Shown: positions 6,702 through 14,758 of the stretch, in pieces
Layout: the number at the start of each line of letters is the position of its first letter
Position numbering within the stretch: position 1 is the stretch's first letter
Assembly (NCBI GenBank): GCA_965115915.1
Contig: OZ220483.1
Span: 744,001 to 808,000, forward strand
Reading direction: 5' to 3'
Origin: G965115915 sp965115915
Lineage (GTDB): Bacteria; Pseudomonadota; Gammaproteobacteria; Eutrophobiales; Eutrophobiaceae
DNA: 64,000 nt
The notes under the pieces: generated by a model
Told to the model about the DNA's origin: nothing
The model's database searches: none
Seen by the model: the letters and a program-made list of their open reading frames with translations, nothing else
Program-made: the position numbers and the translations under genes

Positions 6702-8993
6702 TTATCCATGGTTTCTGTGTCGGGGTCTGCGATTTTTATTGTCATTCAGTACCCTGCGTGCAGTCTGACGCATGCCTCTTCCGGCTTGGTCTTTTGGTAG
6801 ATCCTTGGCCCATTGGATGTCCAACTCAACAGAGGGACGGCTCTCTTTTCCAACCAGTGCGGATAATTCGCTGCGCAACATATCACTGGGTTCTACATCC
6901 GCTTTCAAATAGACGCAGGCATATCTCCCTCGGCTGCGTCCTTTTGCATCGTGTGGGTATCCGGCCACGGTGGCATTAGCCACCTTTGCATGTGAGGCCA
7001 GGATATCCGCGATTTTGGCATTGCTTGGCGGTCTTCTGTTTCCGACAACATCGGTGTTCTTATCGGCAATGCGAGAGTCCGGTTCGTTGTCAATATTTGC
7101 GGCGTAAGGACTGCTGCTATGGTTTGCCGCGCTGGCAGCAGAGTGTTTTTTATGCGGGTCACTGTTGGTCTTGCGTTGTTGTTGCAAGTCGTTGGTGGTT
7201 GGTGCTTTTCTGGTAGCAGGTGAAAGACCGAAGAGTTTTTCCGTAACCCGCGAGAACAGTGGCTTCTGTTTGTTTCCGTCAGGCGTTTTTGCTGTGCCAG
7301 CGGAATGTTTCTCACTGGCGGTTTGATTCTTTTTTTGCCGTCCGGCGTTTCCATGGTTTGCGGTTGGAACCGGGGTGTCCGGAACGAACTGTTTGATTGC
7401 GGGGATTTCATTCCCGCCGGTCTGATGGACGGTGGTCCTGGTTTCTTCCGGCCGCTTCGAGTTTGCTTCCGATGACTCTGGCAGTGGGATCTGAAAGCTC
7501 GGACGAAGGGTTTGCTCGGATATATCCGAATGTCGCACCCTTTCCACGTAGTATTGCGGGGTCAGCATGTTTTCGTGTGGGATTAACATGACAGTGGTGT
7601 GGCAGCGGTCTTCTATCTCTTTTACGATGGAACGTTTTTCATTTAGCAGGAAAGTTGCGACAGGGATCGGCAAATGCGCCACTATCTGTTTGGTTTGCTC
7701 TTTCATGGCTTCTTCCTCGACGATGCGCAATACGCCAAGGGCAAGTGACTCGTTGCCACGGATAGTCCCCTGTCCGTCACAGCGTGGACAGACAACATGG
7801 CTGGATTCTCCCAGTGAAGGTCTGAGCCGCTGGCGTGACATCTCCAGCAGACCAAAACGGGATATGCGCCCCATCTGTGTGCGTGCCCGATCCAGCGTAA
7901 GGCCTTCGCGCAGCTTGTTTTCCACTGCTTTTTGGTGACTGGTGGCAGGCATGTCGATGAAGTCAATGACCAGTAATCCTCCCAAGTCGCGTATGCGTAA
8001 CTGTTTGGCAATTTCTTCCGCAGCTTCCAGGTTGGTATTGAGCGCCGTTTCCTTGATGTCACTTCCCCGGGTGGATTTTGCTGAATTGATGTCTATCGTG
8101 GTTAGTGCCTCTGTGTGATCAATGATCAGAGAGCCGCCGGAGGGTAGCGTGATTTCTCGCGCATAGGCGGCTTCGATCTGCGATTCGATACAGTAGCGAT
8201 GAAATAATGGTATGTCTCCGTCGTAATAATTGAGTCGGCCCAGACTCTGGGGCATGATCCGTGACATGAAAGCATGCGCACGGCCATGTAACTCGCGGTC
8301 GTCAATCCATATCTCCTTTATGTCGCGCTGCAGGTAGTCTCTCAGGGCACGAATAATCACATCGCCTTCCTGGTAGATAAGGAATGGGGCGGCCTTGTTT
8401 TGTGCAGCATCACGGATGGTGGACCACAATTGCAGCAGGTAATCCAGATCCCACTGTAGTTCATCTCGCGAGCAGTCCAGTCCGGCAGTGCGTACAATGA
8501 CTCCCATGCCCTCAGGCAGTTCCAGGCTACTCAGGTTTTCCATCGCCTCTGCGCGTCCTTCGCTGGAAACCTGACGCGAGATGCCGCCGGTACGTGGGCT
8601 GTTTGGCATCAGCACCAGGTAGCGACCGGCAAGACTGATCAAGGTGCTGAGGGCCGCCCCTTTGTTCCCCCGTTCTTCCTTTTCTATCTGTACTACGAAT
8701 TCCTGCCCGGCTCGGAGGGAATCGCTGATATTGACGCGTTTCCCGGATTCGGAGGAATCCAACAGGGAATATGCAATATCCCGGAATGGGAGGAAACCGT
8801 GTTTTTCCGCGCCATAGTCAACAAAGGCAGCCTCCAGGCTCCTTTCCACGCGGACTATACGGGCCTTGTAGATGTTTGATTTTTTTTGTGTGCGACCGAT
8901 GGCTTCTATGTCCAGGTCATACAGTTTCTGGCCATCAACCAGCGCCACACGCAACTCCTCCGGCTGAGTCGCGTTAATCAGCATTCTTTTCAT
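6702..8993 (-). CDS. rne: Ribonuclease E with an acetyl-CoA-synthetase-like C-terminal domain
   Basis: Endoribonuclease for mRNA decay and rRNA/tRNA processing. The catalytic half is canonical: S1 domain about 39-119, metal-binding Asp301 (TTIDINSAK) and Asp344 (VIDFIDM), and the zinc-link CPRC at 402-405. Residues about 510-655 are low-complexity and polar, as in RNase E scaffolds. Residues about 658-752 are unexpected: they carry VAGYPHDAKG and LDIQWAKDLPK, matching the C-terminal domain of the Acs encoded at the window start (VVGYPHDIKG, IIQWAPNLPK). The acetylatable lysine of SGK is replaced by AGR. The total of 763 residues is shorter than the E. coli enzyme. The start ATG has only a weak ribosome site. 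Confidence 0.93.
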   Translation of the reverse strand: MKRMLINATQPEELRVALVDGQKLYDLDIEAIGRTQKKSNIYKARIVRVERSLEAAFVDYGAEKHGFLPFRDIAYSLLDSSESGKRVNISDSLRAGQEFVVQIEKEERGNKGAALSTLISLAGRYLVLMPNSPRTGGISRQVSSEGRAEAMENLSSLELPEGMGVIVRTAGLDCSRDELQWDLDYLLQLWSTIRDAAQNKAAPFLIYQEGDVIIRALRDYLQRDIKEIWIDDRELHGRAHAFMSRIMPQSLGRLNYYDGDIPLFHRYCIESQIEAAYAREITLPSGGSLIIDHTEALTTIDINSAKSTRGSDIKETALNTNLEAAEEIAKQLRIRDLGGLLVIDFIDMPATSHQKAVENKLREGLTLDRARTQMGRISRFGLLEMSRQRLRPSLGESSHVVCPRCDGQGTIRGNESLALGVLRIVEEEAMKEQTKQIVAHLPIPVATFLLNEKRSIVKEIEDRCHTTVMLIPHENMLTPQYYVERVRHSDISEQTLRPSFQIPLPESSEANSKRPEETRTTVHQTGGNEIPAIKQFVPDTPVPTANHGNAGRQKKNQTASEKHSAGTAKTPDGNKQKPLFSRVTEKLFGLSPATRKAPTTNDLQQQRKTNSDPHKKHSAASAANHSSSPYAANIDNEPDSRIADKNTDVVGNRRPPSNAKIADILASHAKVANATVAGYPHDAKGRSRGRYACVYLKADVEPSDMLRSELSALVGKESRPSVELDIQWAKDLPKDQAGRGMRQTARRVLNDNKNRRPRHRNHG
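6738..7022 (-). other. AMP-binding C-terminal-like domain inside rne
   Basis: This coding segment (RNase E residues about 658-752) aligns with Acs residues encoded by roughly 1500-1765, at about 40 percent identity by eye with one short gap. Shared blocks are KVA-A-V-GYPHD-KG, YA, V-PS, EL, KE, IQWA-LPK and MR. The Acs catalytic and acetylation lysine is Arg here. The frame continues uninterrupted from the RNase E scaffold, so it is one polypeptide. Confidence 0.75.
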
Positions 8994-9544
8994 GTACGAT
9001 AATCCAGTTCAAACCTGCCACACCGGATGCTACCGAGGGCAAGCCTGCTTCTCGTGTATCTTCTGATTGATCAGGAGAAGCATACAAATTTTTGCGCGTT
9101 CCAGGCGATAGCCGTTCCCTTTGCCAGCAACTACGGCTATGCGCCAGCTTTAACACTTACACCATTGTAATCAGCATGGCAACCTGTTTATTTTGCCTTG
9201 GTGTCTGTTTCCGTAATCAGCCAATTTCTTGCAGACAAGCTCATGTGGAATGCGCAAGAAGCCATGCCGTTTGGTAACAGACAGCGGTGACACTTCAGGC
9301 ACCACCTGCCACGGACCAAGTTATGAATCCGGATCTGACAATCTATAATACTGTGCAGACGGTTGTGGCATCAATGAATGAGTCGCGCCATGCTTGAGGC
9401 ATCGGTATTCCCATGCATGTAGAAACAAATATGGCCGTTTTTCATGCTGGATTATATGGTGCCAGAACATAGTTGCTATTCTTTGTCGATGCCACGGAAC
9501 CGGCCACTTTTCAGCCATGCCGTGGCATACTATAGCAGGCATTC
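8994..9544. other. Divergent rne/rluC regulatory region, no gene
   Basis: About 550 bp between the divergent rne and rluC starts. I see no supported coding region. E. coli rne has a long structured leader used for autoregulation, and the length here would allow the same (inference). A candidate rluC promoter lies at 9321-9349. Confidence 0.5.
9321..9349 (+). promoter_or_regulatory. Candidate rluC promoter
   Basis: TTATGA, 17-bp spacer, TATAAT. The -10 is perfect but the -35 is poor. It would give a leader of about 190 bases before rluC. Confidence 0.35.
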
Positions 9545-10516
9545 ATGCCAACGGCAAAAAATCCTCACAGGCATGTCCGATTGGACAAAGAACATAAGAA
9601 TCAGGTAATTATCGAAGAAGACCAGGCTGGGAGGCGCCTCGATAATTTTTTGATCACGCGCTACCCCCGGGTTCCGGGGTCACGTATCTATCAGATGATA
9701 CGCCGTGGCGAGGTGCGCGTGAACGGGGGGCGTGTCAGGGCTGCACACCGCTTGCAGCGGCACGATCTGCTGCGTTTGCCCCCAATTCATATGCAGCGCG
9801 ATGCCACACCATTGCCTGGTCGGCAGGCGCGCCGTCAACTCGAGGGTAGCGTTCTCTATGCGGACGAGTCGGTGCAGGTCATCAATAAGCCGGCTGGCTT
9901 GGCTGTACATGGGGGCAGTAGGCATATGCATGGTGTAATTGACATTTTGAGGGCCATGTCCGTGGGAGGTGAAAAGCTGGAATTGGTGCATCGCCTGGAC
10001 CGTCTGACTTCTGGTTGTCTACTGGTTGCCAGTGGCTCTCGCGCTTTGCGTTCGCTGCGTTTGGCCATGCGCAGAGGGGAGGTTGGCAAACAATACACGG
10101 TGCTGTTGAGTGGAGAGTTGCCACAGGAGTCCTGCGAGGTGGACGTACCGCTCCTTGCCAACCGGCGGCTTGATTCCGGGGAGCACCGGGTGCAGGTACG
10201 CTTCACTGGAAAGCCGGCTCATACCGTGTTTGTGCGTGAACGCGGATATCGTCATGCGACACTGTGTAGCGCGTTACCGTTGACCGGGCGTACCCATCAG
10301 ATACGTGTACATGCCCTCCATCTGGGATGCCCGGTGGTGGGAGACCCGAGGTATGGTGAACGTTCCGTCAACCGGCGTTTCCGTGAATTGGGTCTGAGAC
10401 GGATGTTTTTGCACGCAAGCAGTCTCAGTTTCGTCAGCCCGGCCACCGGCGAGAGGTTGCATGTGGAGGCGCCACTGCCCGATGTTTTGCAGGCTATACT
10501 GGATCGCCTGGCCTGA
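9545..10516 (+). CDS. rluC: 23S rRNA pseudouridine synthase RluC
   Basis: Forms pseudouridine at 23S rRNA positions 955, 2504 and 2580 in E. coli. The N-terminal S4 domain (residues about 25-80, AGRRLDNFL, GEVRVNGGRV) precedes the RluA-family catalytic domain, with HRLDRLTSGCLLVA carrying the catalytic Asp and GRTHQIRVHALHLGCPVVGD near the C-terminus. It is divergent from rne, as is usual in gammaproteobacteria. The start ATG at 9545 has no strong ribosome site. A 7-bp GTGTCCG/CGGACAC hairpin follows the stop at about 10527-10544 but lacks a T-run. Confidence 0.93.
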   Translation: MPTAKNPHRHVRLDKEHKNQVIIEEDQAGRRLDNFLITRYPRVPGSRIYQMIRRGEVRVNGGRVRAAHRLQRHDLLRLPPIHMQRDATPLPGRQARRQLEGSVLYADESVQVINKPAGLAVHGGSRHMHGVIDILRAMSVGGEKLELVHRLDRLTSGCLLVASGSRALRSLRLAMRRGEVGKQYTVLLSGELPQESCEVDVPLLANRRLDSGEHRVQVRFTGKPAHTVFVRERGYRHATLCSALPLTGRTHQIRVHALHLGCPVVGDPRYGERSVNRRFRELGLRRMFLHASSLSFVSPATGERLHVEAPLPDVLQAILDRLA

Positions 10517-10682
10517 AAACGCCACCGTGTCCGGGTTCGGACACATGTGAGACCGGGGTAGGTTATGGGGTCGTTGTTTCCGCCCGTTGGGTTGAAACAG
10601 GCGCCTTCTTCCACCGCCTGCTGCACGGTACACGGTGGGGGTACACAGGGTATTGGCAAACGTGGGCCGCGTGAAGCTTCAT

Positions 10683-10762
10683 ATCACTCCCCCTTTGAGG
10701 GGGGAGTCGCAGCGGCTGAGCCGCAGGGCGCTGGCTGCTGCGGTGGAGGGCTGAGCCCTCAC
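10683..10762 (+). repeat. REP-like intergenic element, copy 1
   Basis: The 302-bp gap between rluC and maf holds no gene but contains this element: a C5TTTGAG6-type hairpin followed by a GC-rich imperfect palindrome (GCAGCGGCTGAGCC ... GGCTGCTGCGG) and a short GGGCTGAGCCC hairpin. It is related to the copies at 12533-12600 and 49150-49217. Confidence 0.8.
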
Positions 10763-10818
10763 AGTTTCATTATCGTGAAACTCGCTCAACAGCCCGTGCG
10801 CGAACCGGGCAGAGGCAA

Positions 10819-11406
10819 TTATGGCACTGTGTATCCTTCTTCCCGCAGCATGCGGGACAGGCCTATAAGAGGCAGACCCATTAGTGCAGTCGGGTCATCG
10901 CTGCTTATGCGTTCGGCCAGACTGATGCCCAGGCACTCGGATTTCAGGCTCCCTGCGCAGTCCAGCGGAGTTTCCAGCCGCAGATAGCGTTCGATTTCGT
11001 GATCGTCAAGAGGACGCAGTACCACTTCGGTCCGGACGCTTTCCAGACGGCAGGTTTGACGTTCGGGGTTGAGTACCGCTGTCCCGGACACGAACCGGAC
11101 AGTCTTGCCGCTCATCATTTGCAACTGTGAACGAGCCCTGTCCATGTCCCCCGGTTTCCCCAATATCTGTCCATCTACCACAGCGACTTGATCCGAGCCG
11201 ATAATGACCGCCATTGGTTTGATCGCCGCGATCTTCTCTGCCTTTTGCCTTGCCAGGCGCCGTGTCAGTTCATCGGGCTGTTCGTTCTCCAGTGCCTGCT
11301 CATCGATGTCGGGAGACTGGCAGTCGAAGGGCAATAGCAAACGGTTGAGCAGTACGCGTCGGGTAGCGGACGAGGAAGCCAGAATCAGTGGCTGTTGACA
11401 ACGCAT
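10819..11406 (-). CDS. Maf-family nucleotide pyrophosphatase (YceF-like)
   Basis: House-cleaning pyrophosphatase acting on modified or non-canonical nucleoside triphosphates; the YceF subgroup prefers m7GTP in E. coli. 195 residues with the Maf signature LILASSSATRRVLLNRL at the start, IIGSDQV in the middle and SLKSECLGISL near the end. Its ATG abuts the stop of the S49 peptidase gene with no gap, so the two are translationally coupled. In E. coli yceF also lies by the yceD-rpmF cluster, which supports the assignment. Confidence 0.88.
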   Translation of the reverse strand: MRCQQPLILASSSATRRVLLNRLLLPFDCQSPDIDEQALENEQPDELTRRLARQKAEKIAAIKPMAVIIGSDQVAVVDGQILGKPGDMDRARSQLQMMSGKTVRFVSGTAVLNPERQTCRLESVRTEVVLRPLDDHEIERYLRLETPLDCAGSLKSECLGISLAERISSDDPTALMGLPLIGLSRMLREEGYTVP

Positions 11407-12360
11407 TCAGTGCCACTGCAGATTGTACAGGAGCCTGGTCAAAAGACGTGTTCCCAGATTGCGGACGAAGCTCTGGAATACATCCTCGTATACCGTGTAG
11501 TCTCGAATGTCTGCCGCACCGATGATTTCTCGGGCAACCTCACTGCTGCTGCGGAGCTCGTCGACGAGCCCCAGTTTCACAGCTTCGGCCCCGGTCCAGA
11601 TCAAGCCGGAGAAGAGGTCTTCGTCTTCCTGTAGTCGCTCCCCCCTGCCAGCGATTACCGCATCACGAAATTGTACGTGGATATCATCAATGAGTTGTTG
11701 GAAATGCGCCACATGCTCATCTTGTAACGGGGAAAATGGATCCAGCATGGACTTGTTTTCACCAGCGTGCAGTACCCGGCGTTCAATACCCAGCTTATCC
11801 ATCGCGTTGACAAAACCAAACCCGGCCATGATGACCCCGATGGAACCGACCAGGCTGGCTTGATTGGCATATATGTTGTTGACTGCACTGGCTATATAAT
11901 ATCCGCCAGAGGTGCAGATGTCGGTAATGACCGCATGCACGGGTGTTTCAGGATGCTGCTTCTTCAGGCGCAGAATCTCGTCATGGATGTAAGCCGCCTG
12001 TACCGGGCTTCCGCCCGGACTGTTGATGCGCAGGATCACGCCCTTGACGGCGTTGCTTTCAAAAGCGGCACGCAGGCCACTTACCACGTTATCGGCACTG
12101 GCATCGTGTTCGGAATTAATGACCCCATTGATCTCTATCAGTGCGGTATGCGCGGTACTGGGCATTAACAGTTGATGCTCACCGAATTCCGGGAGTTTGT
12201 AGAACAGCAGTAGTAACAGTAACAGGTAGGCGGAGAAGAACAGCTTGAAGAAGATGCGCCAGCGGCGTGCACGCCGCTGTTCGACAATCAGTTCGTGAGC
12301 GAACTGATTGATCAGTTTCTGTTCGACTTCCGCATTGTGGACATCGGATTGTTCATGCAT
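11407..12360 (-). CDS. S49-family membrane peptidase (SppA-like)
   Basis: Serine protease of the signal-peptide-peptidase/SohB class acting at the inner membrane. One N-terminal membrane segment (residues about 30-50, a run of Leu ending LFYK) precedes a single S49 domain. The nucleophile is the Ser of ICTSGGYYIAS, and the general-base Lys is likely in HAGENKSMLDPF. I start at the ATG 12360 (MHEQSDV), giving 317 residues. The frame is open to 12576, but that extension reads through the REP-like element and has no family resemblance. It is immediately upstream of maf and divergent from yceD. Confidence 0.87.
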   Translation of the reverse strand: MHEQSDVHNAEVEQKLINQFAHELIVEQRRARRWRIFFKLFFSAYLLLLLLLFYKLPEFGEHQLLMPSTAHTALIEINGVINSEHDASADNVVSGLRAAFESNAVKGVILRINSPGGSPVQAAYIHDEILRLKKQHPETPVHAVITDICTSGGYYIASAVNNIYANQASLVGSIGVIMAGFGFVNAMDKLGIERRVLHAGENKSMLDPFSPLQDEHVAHFQQLIDDIHVQFRDAVIAGRGERLQEDEDLFSGLIWTGAEAVKLGLVDELRSSSEVAREIIGAADIRDYTVYEDVFQSFVRNLGTRLLTRLLYNLQWH

Positions 12361-12506
12361 GGATAGATAGACCCCATAGCTTGGAAACCTCGGGTCATTG
12401 TACACCCTGCCGAGGATATTCGACAGTTCCGTGTTGGTTTCCGAATCCTGGTCGCGACCCGGTTTCCCGGTGGGCAACACAGGGTTCGGTCTGCTCGGTG
12501 CTTTTC

Positions 12507-12522
12507 CTGTCGTGAACCCGCA
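12507..12522 (+). repeat. 16-bp motif CTGTCGTGAACCCGCA, copy 1
   Basis: Exact copy of the motif also found at 12662-12677. The pair flanks the REP-like element in direct orientation. Other copies are at 27399-27414 (exact, minus) and 49489-49504 (two mismatches, minus). Confidence 0.7.
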
Positions 12523-12532
12523 CATCGCCCAT

Positions 12533-12600
12533 ATCACTCCCCTTTGAGGGGGGAGTACGCAGCAGCCGAGCCGCAAGGCGACGGCTGCTGCGGTGGGATG
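12533..12600 (+). repeat. REP-like intergenic element, copy 2
   Basis: A hairpin CTCCCCTTTGAGGGGGGAG is followed by a palindrome with a perfect 10-bp stem GCAGCAGCCG/CGGCTGCTGC and an inner GCCGCAAGGC hairpin. It lies in the 355-bp S49-peptidase/yceD intergenic region, which otherwise holds two copies of the 16-bp motif and the yceD promoter. Confidence 0.85.
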
Positions 12601-12661
12601 AGGAGGAGGATGGCGCGGGGTGTCAATGCCAATCCAGGAACCGGGTTTTCCGTAATCTCAA

Positions 12662-12677
12662 CTGTCGTGAACCCGCA
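12662..12677 (+). promoter_or_regulatory. 16-bp motif CTGTCGTGAACCCGCA, copy 2, upstream of the yceD promoter
   Basis: It ends 4 bp before the -35 box of the yceD promoter, a position suited to an activator or UP-type element. Its role is inference. Confidence 0.5.
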
Positions 12678-12681
12678 TATT

Positions 12682-12710
12682 TTGACAATCAGGGTGCCCC
12701 TCTGTAGACT
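12682..12710 (+). promoter_or_regulatory. Promoter of yceD-rpmF
   Basis: TTGACA, 17-bp spacer, TAGACT. Transcription would start about 12717, just 5-8 bases before the ATG pair at 12722/12725, so the message would be leaderless or nearly so. Confidence 0.65.
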
Positions 12711-12721
12711 GCCCCATGCGA

Positions 12722-13273
12722 ATGATGGACGAGCAGGCACAGGATAAGCAGGAACGGTGGGTATATCCGGAGCGTCTTGCGGATGCGGGCAGTGGGTTGA
12801 GCGGGCATTATTCACTTATGCAGCTTGCGCGCCTGCGTGATTGCATACCAGAGCAGTCGGGTCGTTTGTTCTATGAGTTGCGATTTTCCAGACAGGCTAT
12901 CGGACGGGTATATGCGGTGGTGCGTTTGAGTGGGAAGATATGCTTGATTTGCGAGCGTTGTTTGCAGACGACGGACTTTGATATTGATCGGGAAACCCAG
13001 GTGCTTTGCGTGCGCGATGAGCGACAGTTGAAAGCGTTGGACAGCCAGTGTGAACCGCTGTTGATGGATGAGGGCAGGGTGTCGGTTCGGCAATTGGTCG
13101 AGGATGAGGCATTGCTATGTCTGCCAATAGTTGCCAGGCATGACAGGGAGTTTTGTCCCGCCAGCCAGTTGCTTGCTGTATGGGAAAGTGATTTTTCCGA
13201 AGAGCGGAAATGCTTTCAGCCATTTTCGAGATTGACATCATTGCTTGGCGAGGCACGAAATCGCTCTGTTTGA
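12722..13273 (+). CDS. yceD: YceD/DUF177 family protein
   Basis: Small protein of the YceD (DUF177) family, encoded with rpmF in most bacteria and linked in the literature to 23S rRNA or ribosome accumulation; its biochemical role is not settled. The conserved C-x-x-C block is present (CLICERCLQTTDFDI, residues about 74-90), and the acidic VEDEALLCLPIV motif follows. I favour ATG 12722 or 12725 over 12716 because the strong promoter at 12682-12710 would start the message at about 12717. It is 30 bp upstream of rpmF. Confidence 0.85.
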   Translation: MMDEQAQDKQERWVYPERLADAGSGLSGHYSLMQLARLRDCIPEQSGRLFYELRFSRQAIGRVYAVVRLSGKICLICERCLQTTDFDIDRETQVLCVRDERQLKALDSQCEPLLMDEGRVSVRQLVEDEALLCLPIVARHDREFCPASQLLAVWESDFSEERKCFQPFSRLTSLLGEARNRSV

Positions 13274-13303
13274 GACGGCGTATCCATAACACGGTAACGA
13301 TAA

Positions 13304-13498
13304 ATGGCGGTTCAGCAAAACAAAAAATCACCTTCCAAGCGCGGAATGAGACGTTCACATCATGCCCTTCTTTTCCCCACGTTATCCATAGAGCAGGAGA
13401 CTGGAGAAGTTCATCGGCGTCACCATGTCAGCCCGCGTGGTTACTATCGCGGGCGCTGGCGGCGTATCGGTTCCGAACCCGAGTTATCGGATGATTGA
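13304..13498 (+). CDS. rpmF: 50S ribosomal protein L32
   Basis: 64-residue basic protein with the L32 signature MAVQQNKKSPSKRGMRRSH and the later HHVSPRGYYRGR. It has no zinc-binding CxxC pair, as is usual in gammaproteobacterial L32. It lies between yceD and plsX, the standard order. The next 243 bp to plsX hold no gene that I can see. Confidence 0.96.
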   Translation: MAVQQNKKSPSKRGMRRSHHALLFPTLSIEQETGEVHRRHHVSPRGYYRGRWRRIGSEPELSDD

Positions 13499-13741
13499 CA
13501 TGGGGTCGTCGGATGGTCGTGGACCGAATTCCGACAATGCCTGATTAGGCTCGGTGCACTAGCATACAGTTTTTTCGCATCGTTGACATCTGGTTGACGC
13601 TGTTTGCTGTGCGTGTTTGTTTCCTGACTACCGACTTTTGCCACGAAAGCCGTTGTCTCCCAGCGCCGTTGCCATACCAGTCATGACAGTTCGGAAGAGA
13701 AACCAATCAAGTGACACACGCGGATATCGGGTGGTTTTTGC

Positions 13742-14758
13742 ATGGGAGCCGTGATTGCAATTGACGCCATGGGCGGTGATCGAGGGGCGGGCGAGGTTAT
13801 TCCTGCGGTGCTGGATGTCCACAAGCGCTTCCCGGACAGCAAATTTGTGTTGGTGGGGCATGAAGAAGACTTGTGTACGGAGCTCCGGAATCATTCGGTT
13901 GTTCCGGATGAGCGGTTGCGGATCTGTCATGCCGAGGAAGTTATCGGCATGGGGGATTCGGTTATTAATGCCCTGCGGAAAAAGCGTTCTTCGATGCGTG
14001 TGGCACTGGAACTGTTGCGTAATAACGATGAGGTCAAAGCCTGTGTCAGTGCTGGCAATACCGGCGCGTTGGTAGCCAACTCCCGTTCGGCGCTGTCAAT
14101 GTTGCCGGGTATTGATGCCCCGGCCATTTGCGCTGTGTTGCCCGGGCTGAAGGGTGAAACTTTGATGTTGGATCTGGGGGCGATTGTCGACACCCGGGTT
14201 GAACAGTTGTTGCAGTTTGCCGTGATGGGGGCGGAACTGGCTGTTATTCTGAAGAATAAAGAGGCACCGAGCGTGGGTCTGCTGAATGTCGGGCATGAGG
14301 AGATCAAGGGTAATAGCCAGGTTCGGGAGGCGGCGCGTCTGCTTCAGGGAAGCACGTTGAATTACGTTGGTTATGTGGAAGGTACCGATTTGTATTCGGG
14401 CGAGACAGATGTGATCGTCTGTGACGGATTTGTTGGTAATGTGGCGTTGAAGACCAGCGAGGGAGTTGCTGATCTGTTGAAACAGAAGTTGATACAGGGA
14501 TGCAACAGTTCGCTTTATAGTCGTCTGATCGCGTGGCTGGCAATACCGATGATGACTAAACTGAGCCAGGAACTGGATACCAGGCATTACAATGGTGCCA
14601 CACTGCTGGGTCTCAAGAGCATTGTGGTGAAGAGCCATGGAGGTGCCGATCGCGTCGCCTTTGCTGCGGCAATCCGCCGAGCCATGCTTGAAGTGGAATA
14701 TGACTTGCCCGCACATATCAGTGAGCGTTTGTCCATGTATGACTGGATGTGGCAATGA
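13742..14758 (+). CDS. plsX: Phosphate acyltransferase PlsX
   Basis: Converts acyl-ACP to acyl-phosphate, the first step of the PlsX/PlsY phospholipid route, peripheral at the inner membrane. 338 residues, normal length. Family marks are IAIDAMGGDRG at the start, KACVSAGNTGAL near residue 100, NVGHEEIKGN near 185 and VVCDGFVGNVALK near 225. It begins the fab part of the operon; its stop overlaps the fabH start in an ATGA. Confidence 0.95.
   Translation: MGAVIAIDAMGGDRGAGEVIPAVLDVHKRFPDSKFVLVGHEEDLCTELRNHSVVPDERLRICHAEEVIGMGDSVINALRKKRSSMRVALELLRNNDEVKACVSAGNTGALVANSRSALSMLPGIDAPAICAVLPGLKGETLMLDLGAIVDTRVEQLLQFAVMGAELAVILKNKEAPSVGLLNVGHEEIKGNSQVREAARLLQGSTLNYVGYVEGTDLYSGETDVIVCDGFVGNVALKTSEGVADLLKQKLIQGCNSSLYSRLIAWLAIPMMTKLSQELDTRHYNGATLLGLKSIVVKSHGGADRVAFAAAIRRAMLEVEYDLPAHISERLSMYDWMWQ

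Noticed and set aside
7022..7500. Frameshift between RNase E and a separate acs-like pseudogene
   Set aside because: The RNase E frame stays open through the scaffold into the Acs-like domain without any stop, so it is one continuous protein.
12361..12576. N-terminal extension of the S49 peptidase
   Set aside because: It reads through the REP-like element and the 16-bp motif and lacks family resemblance; ATG 12360 gives a normal N-terminus.
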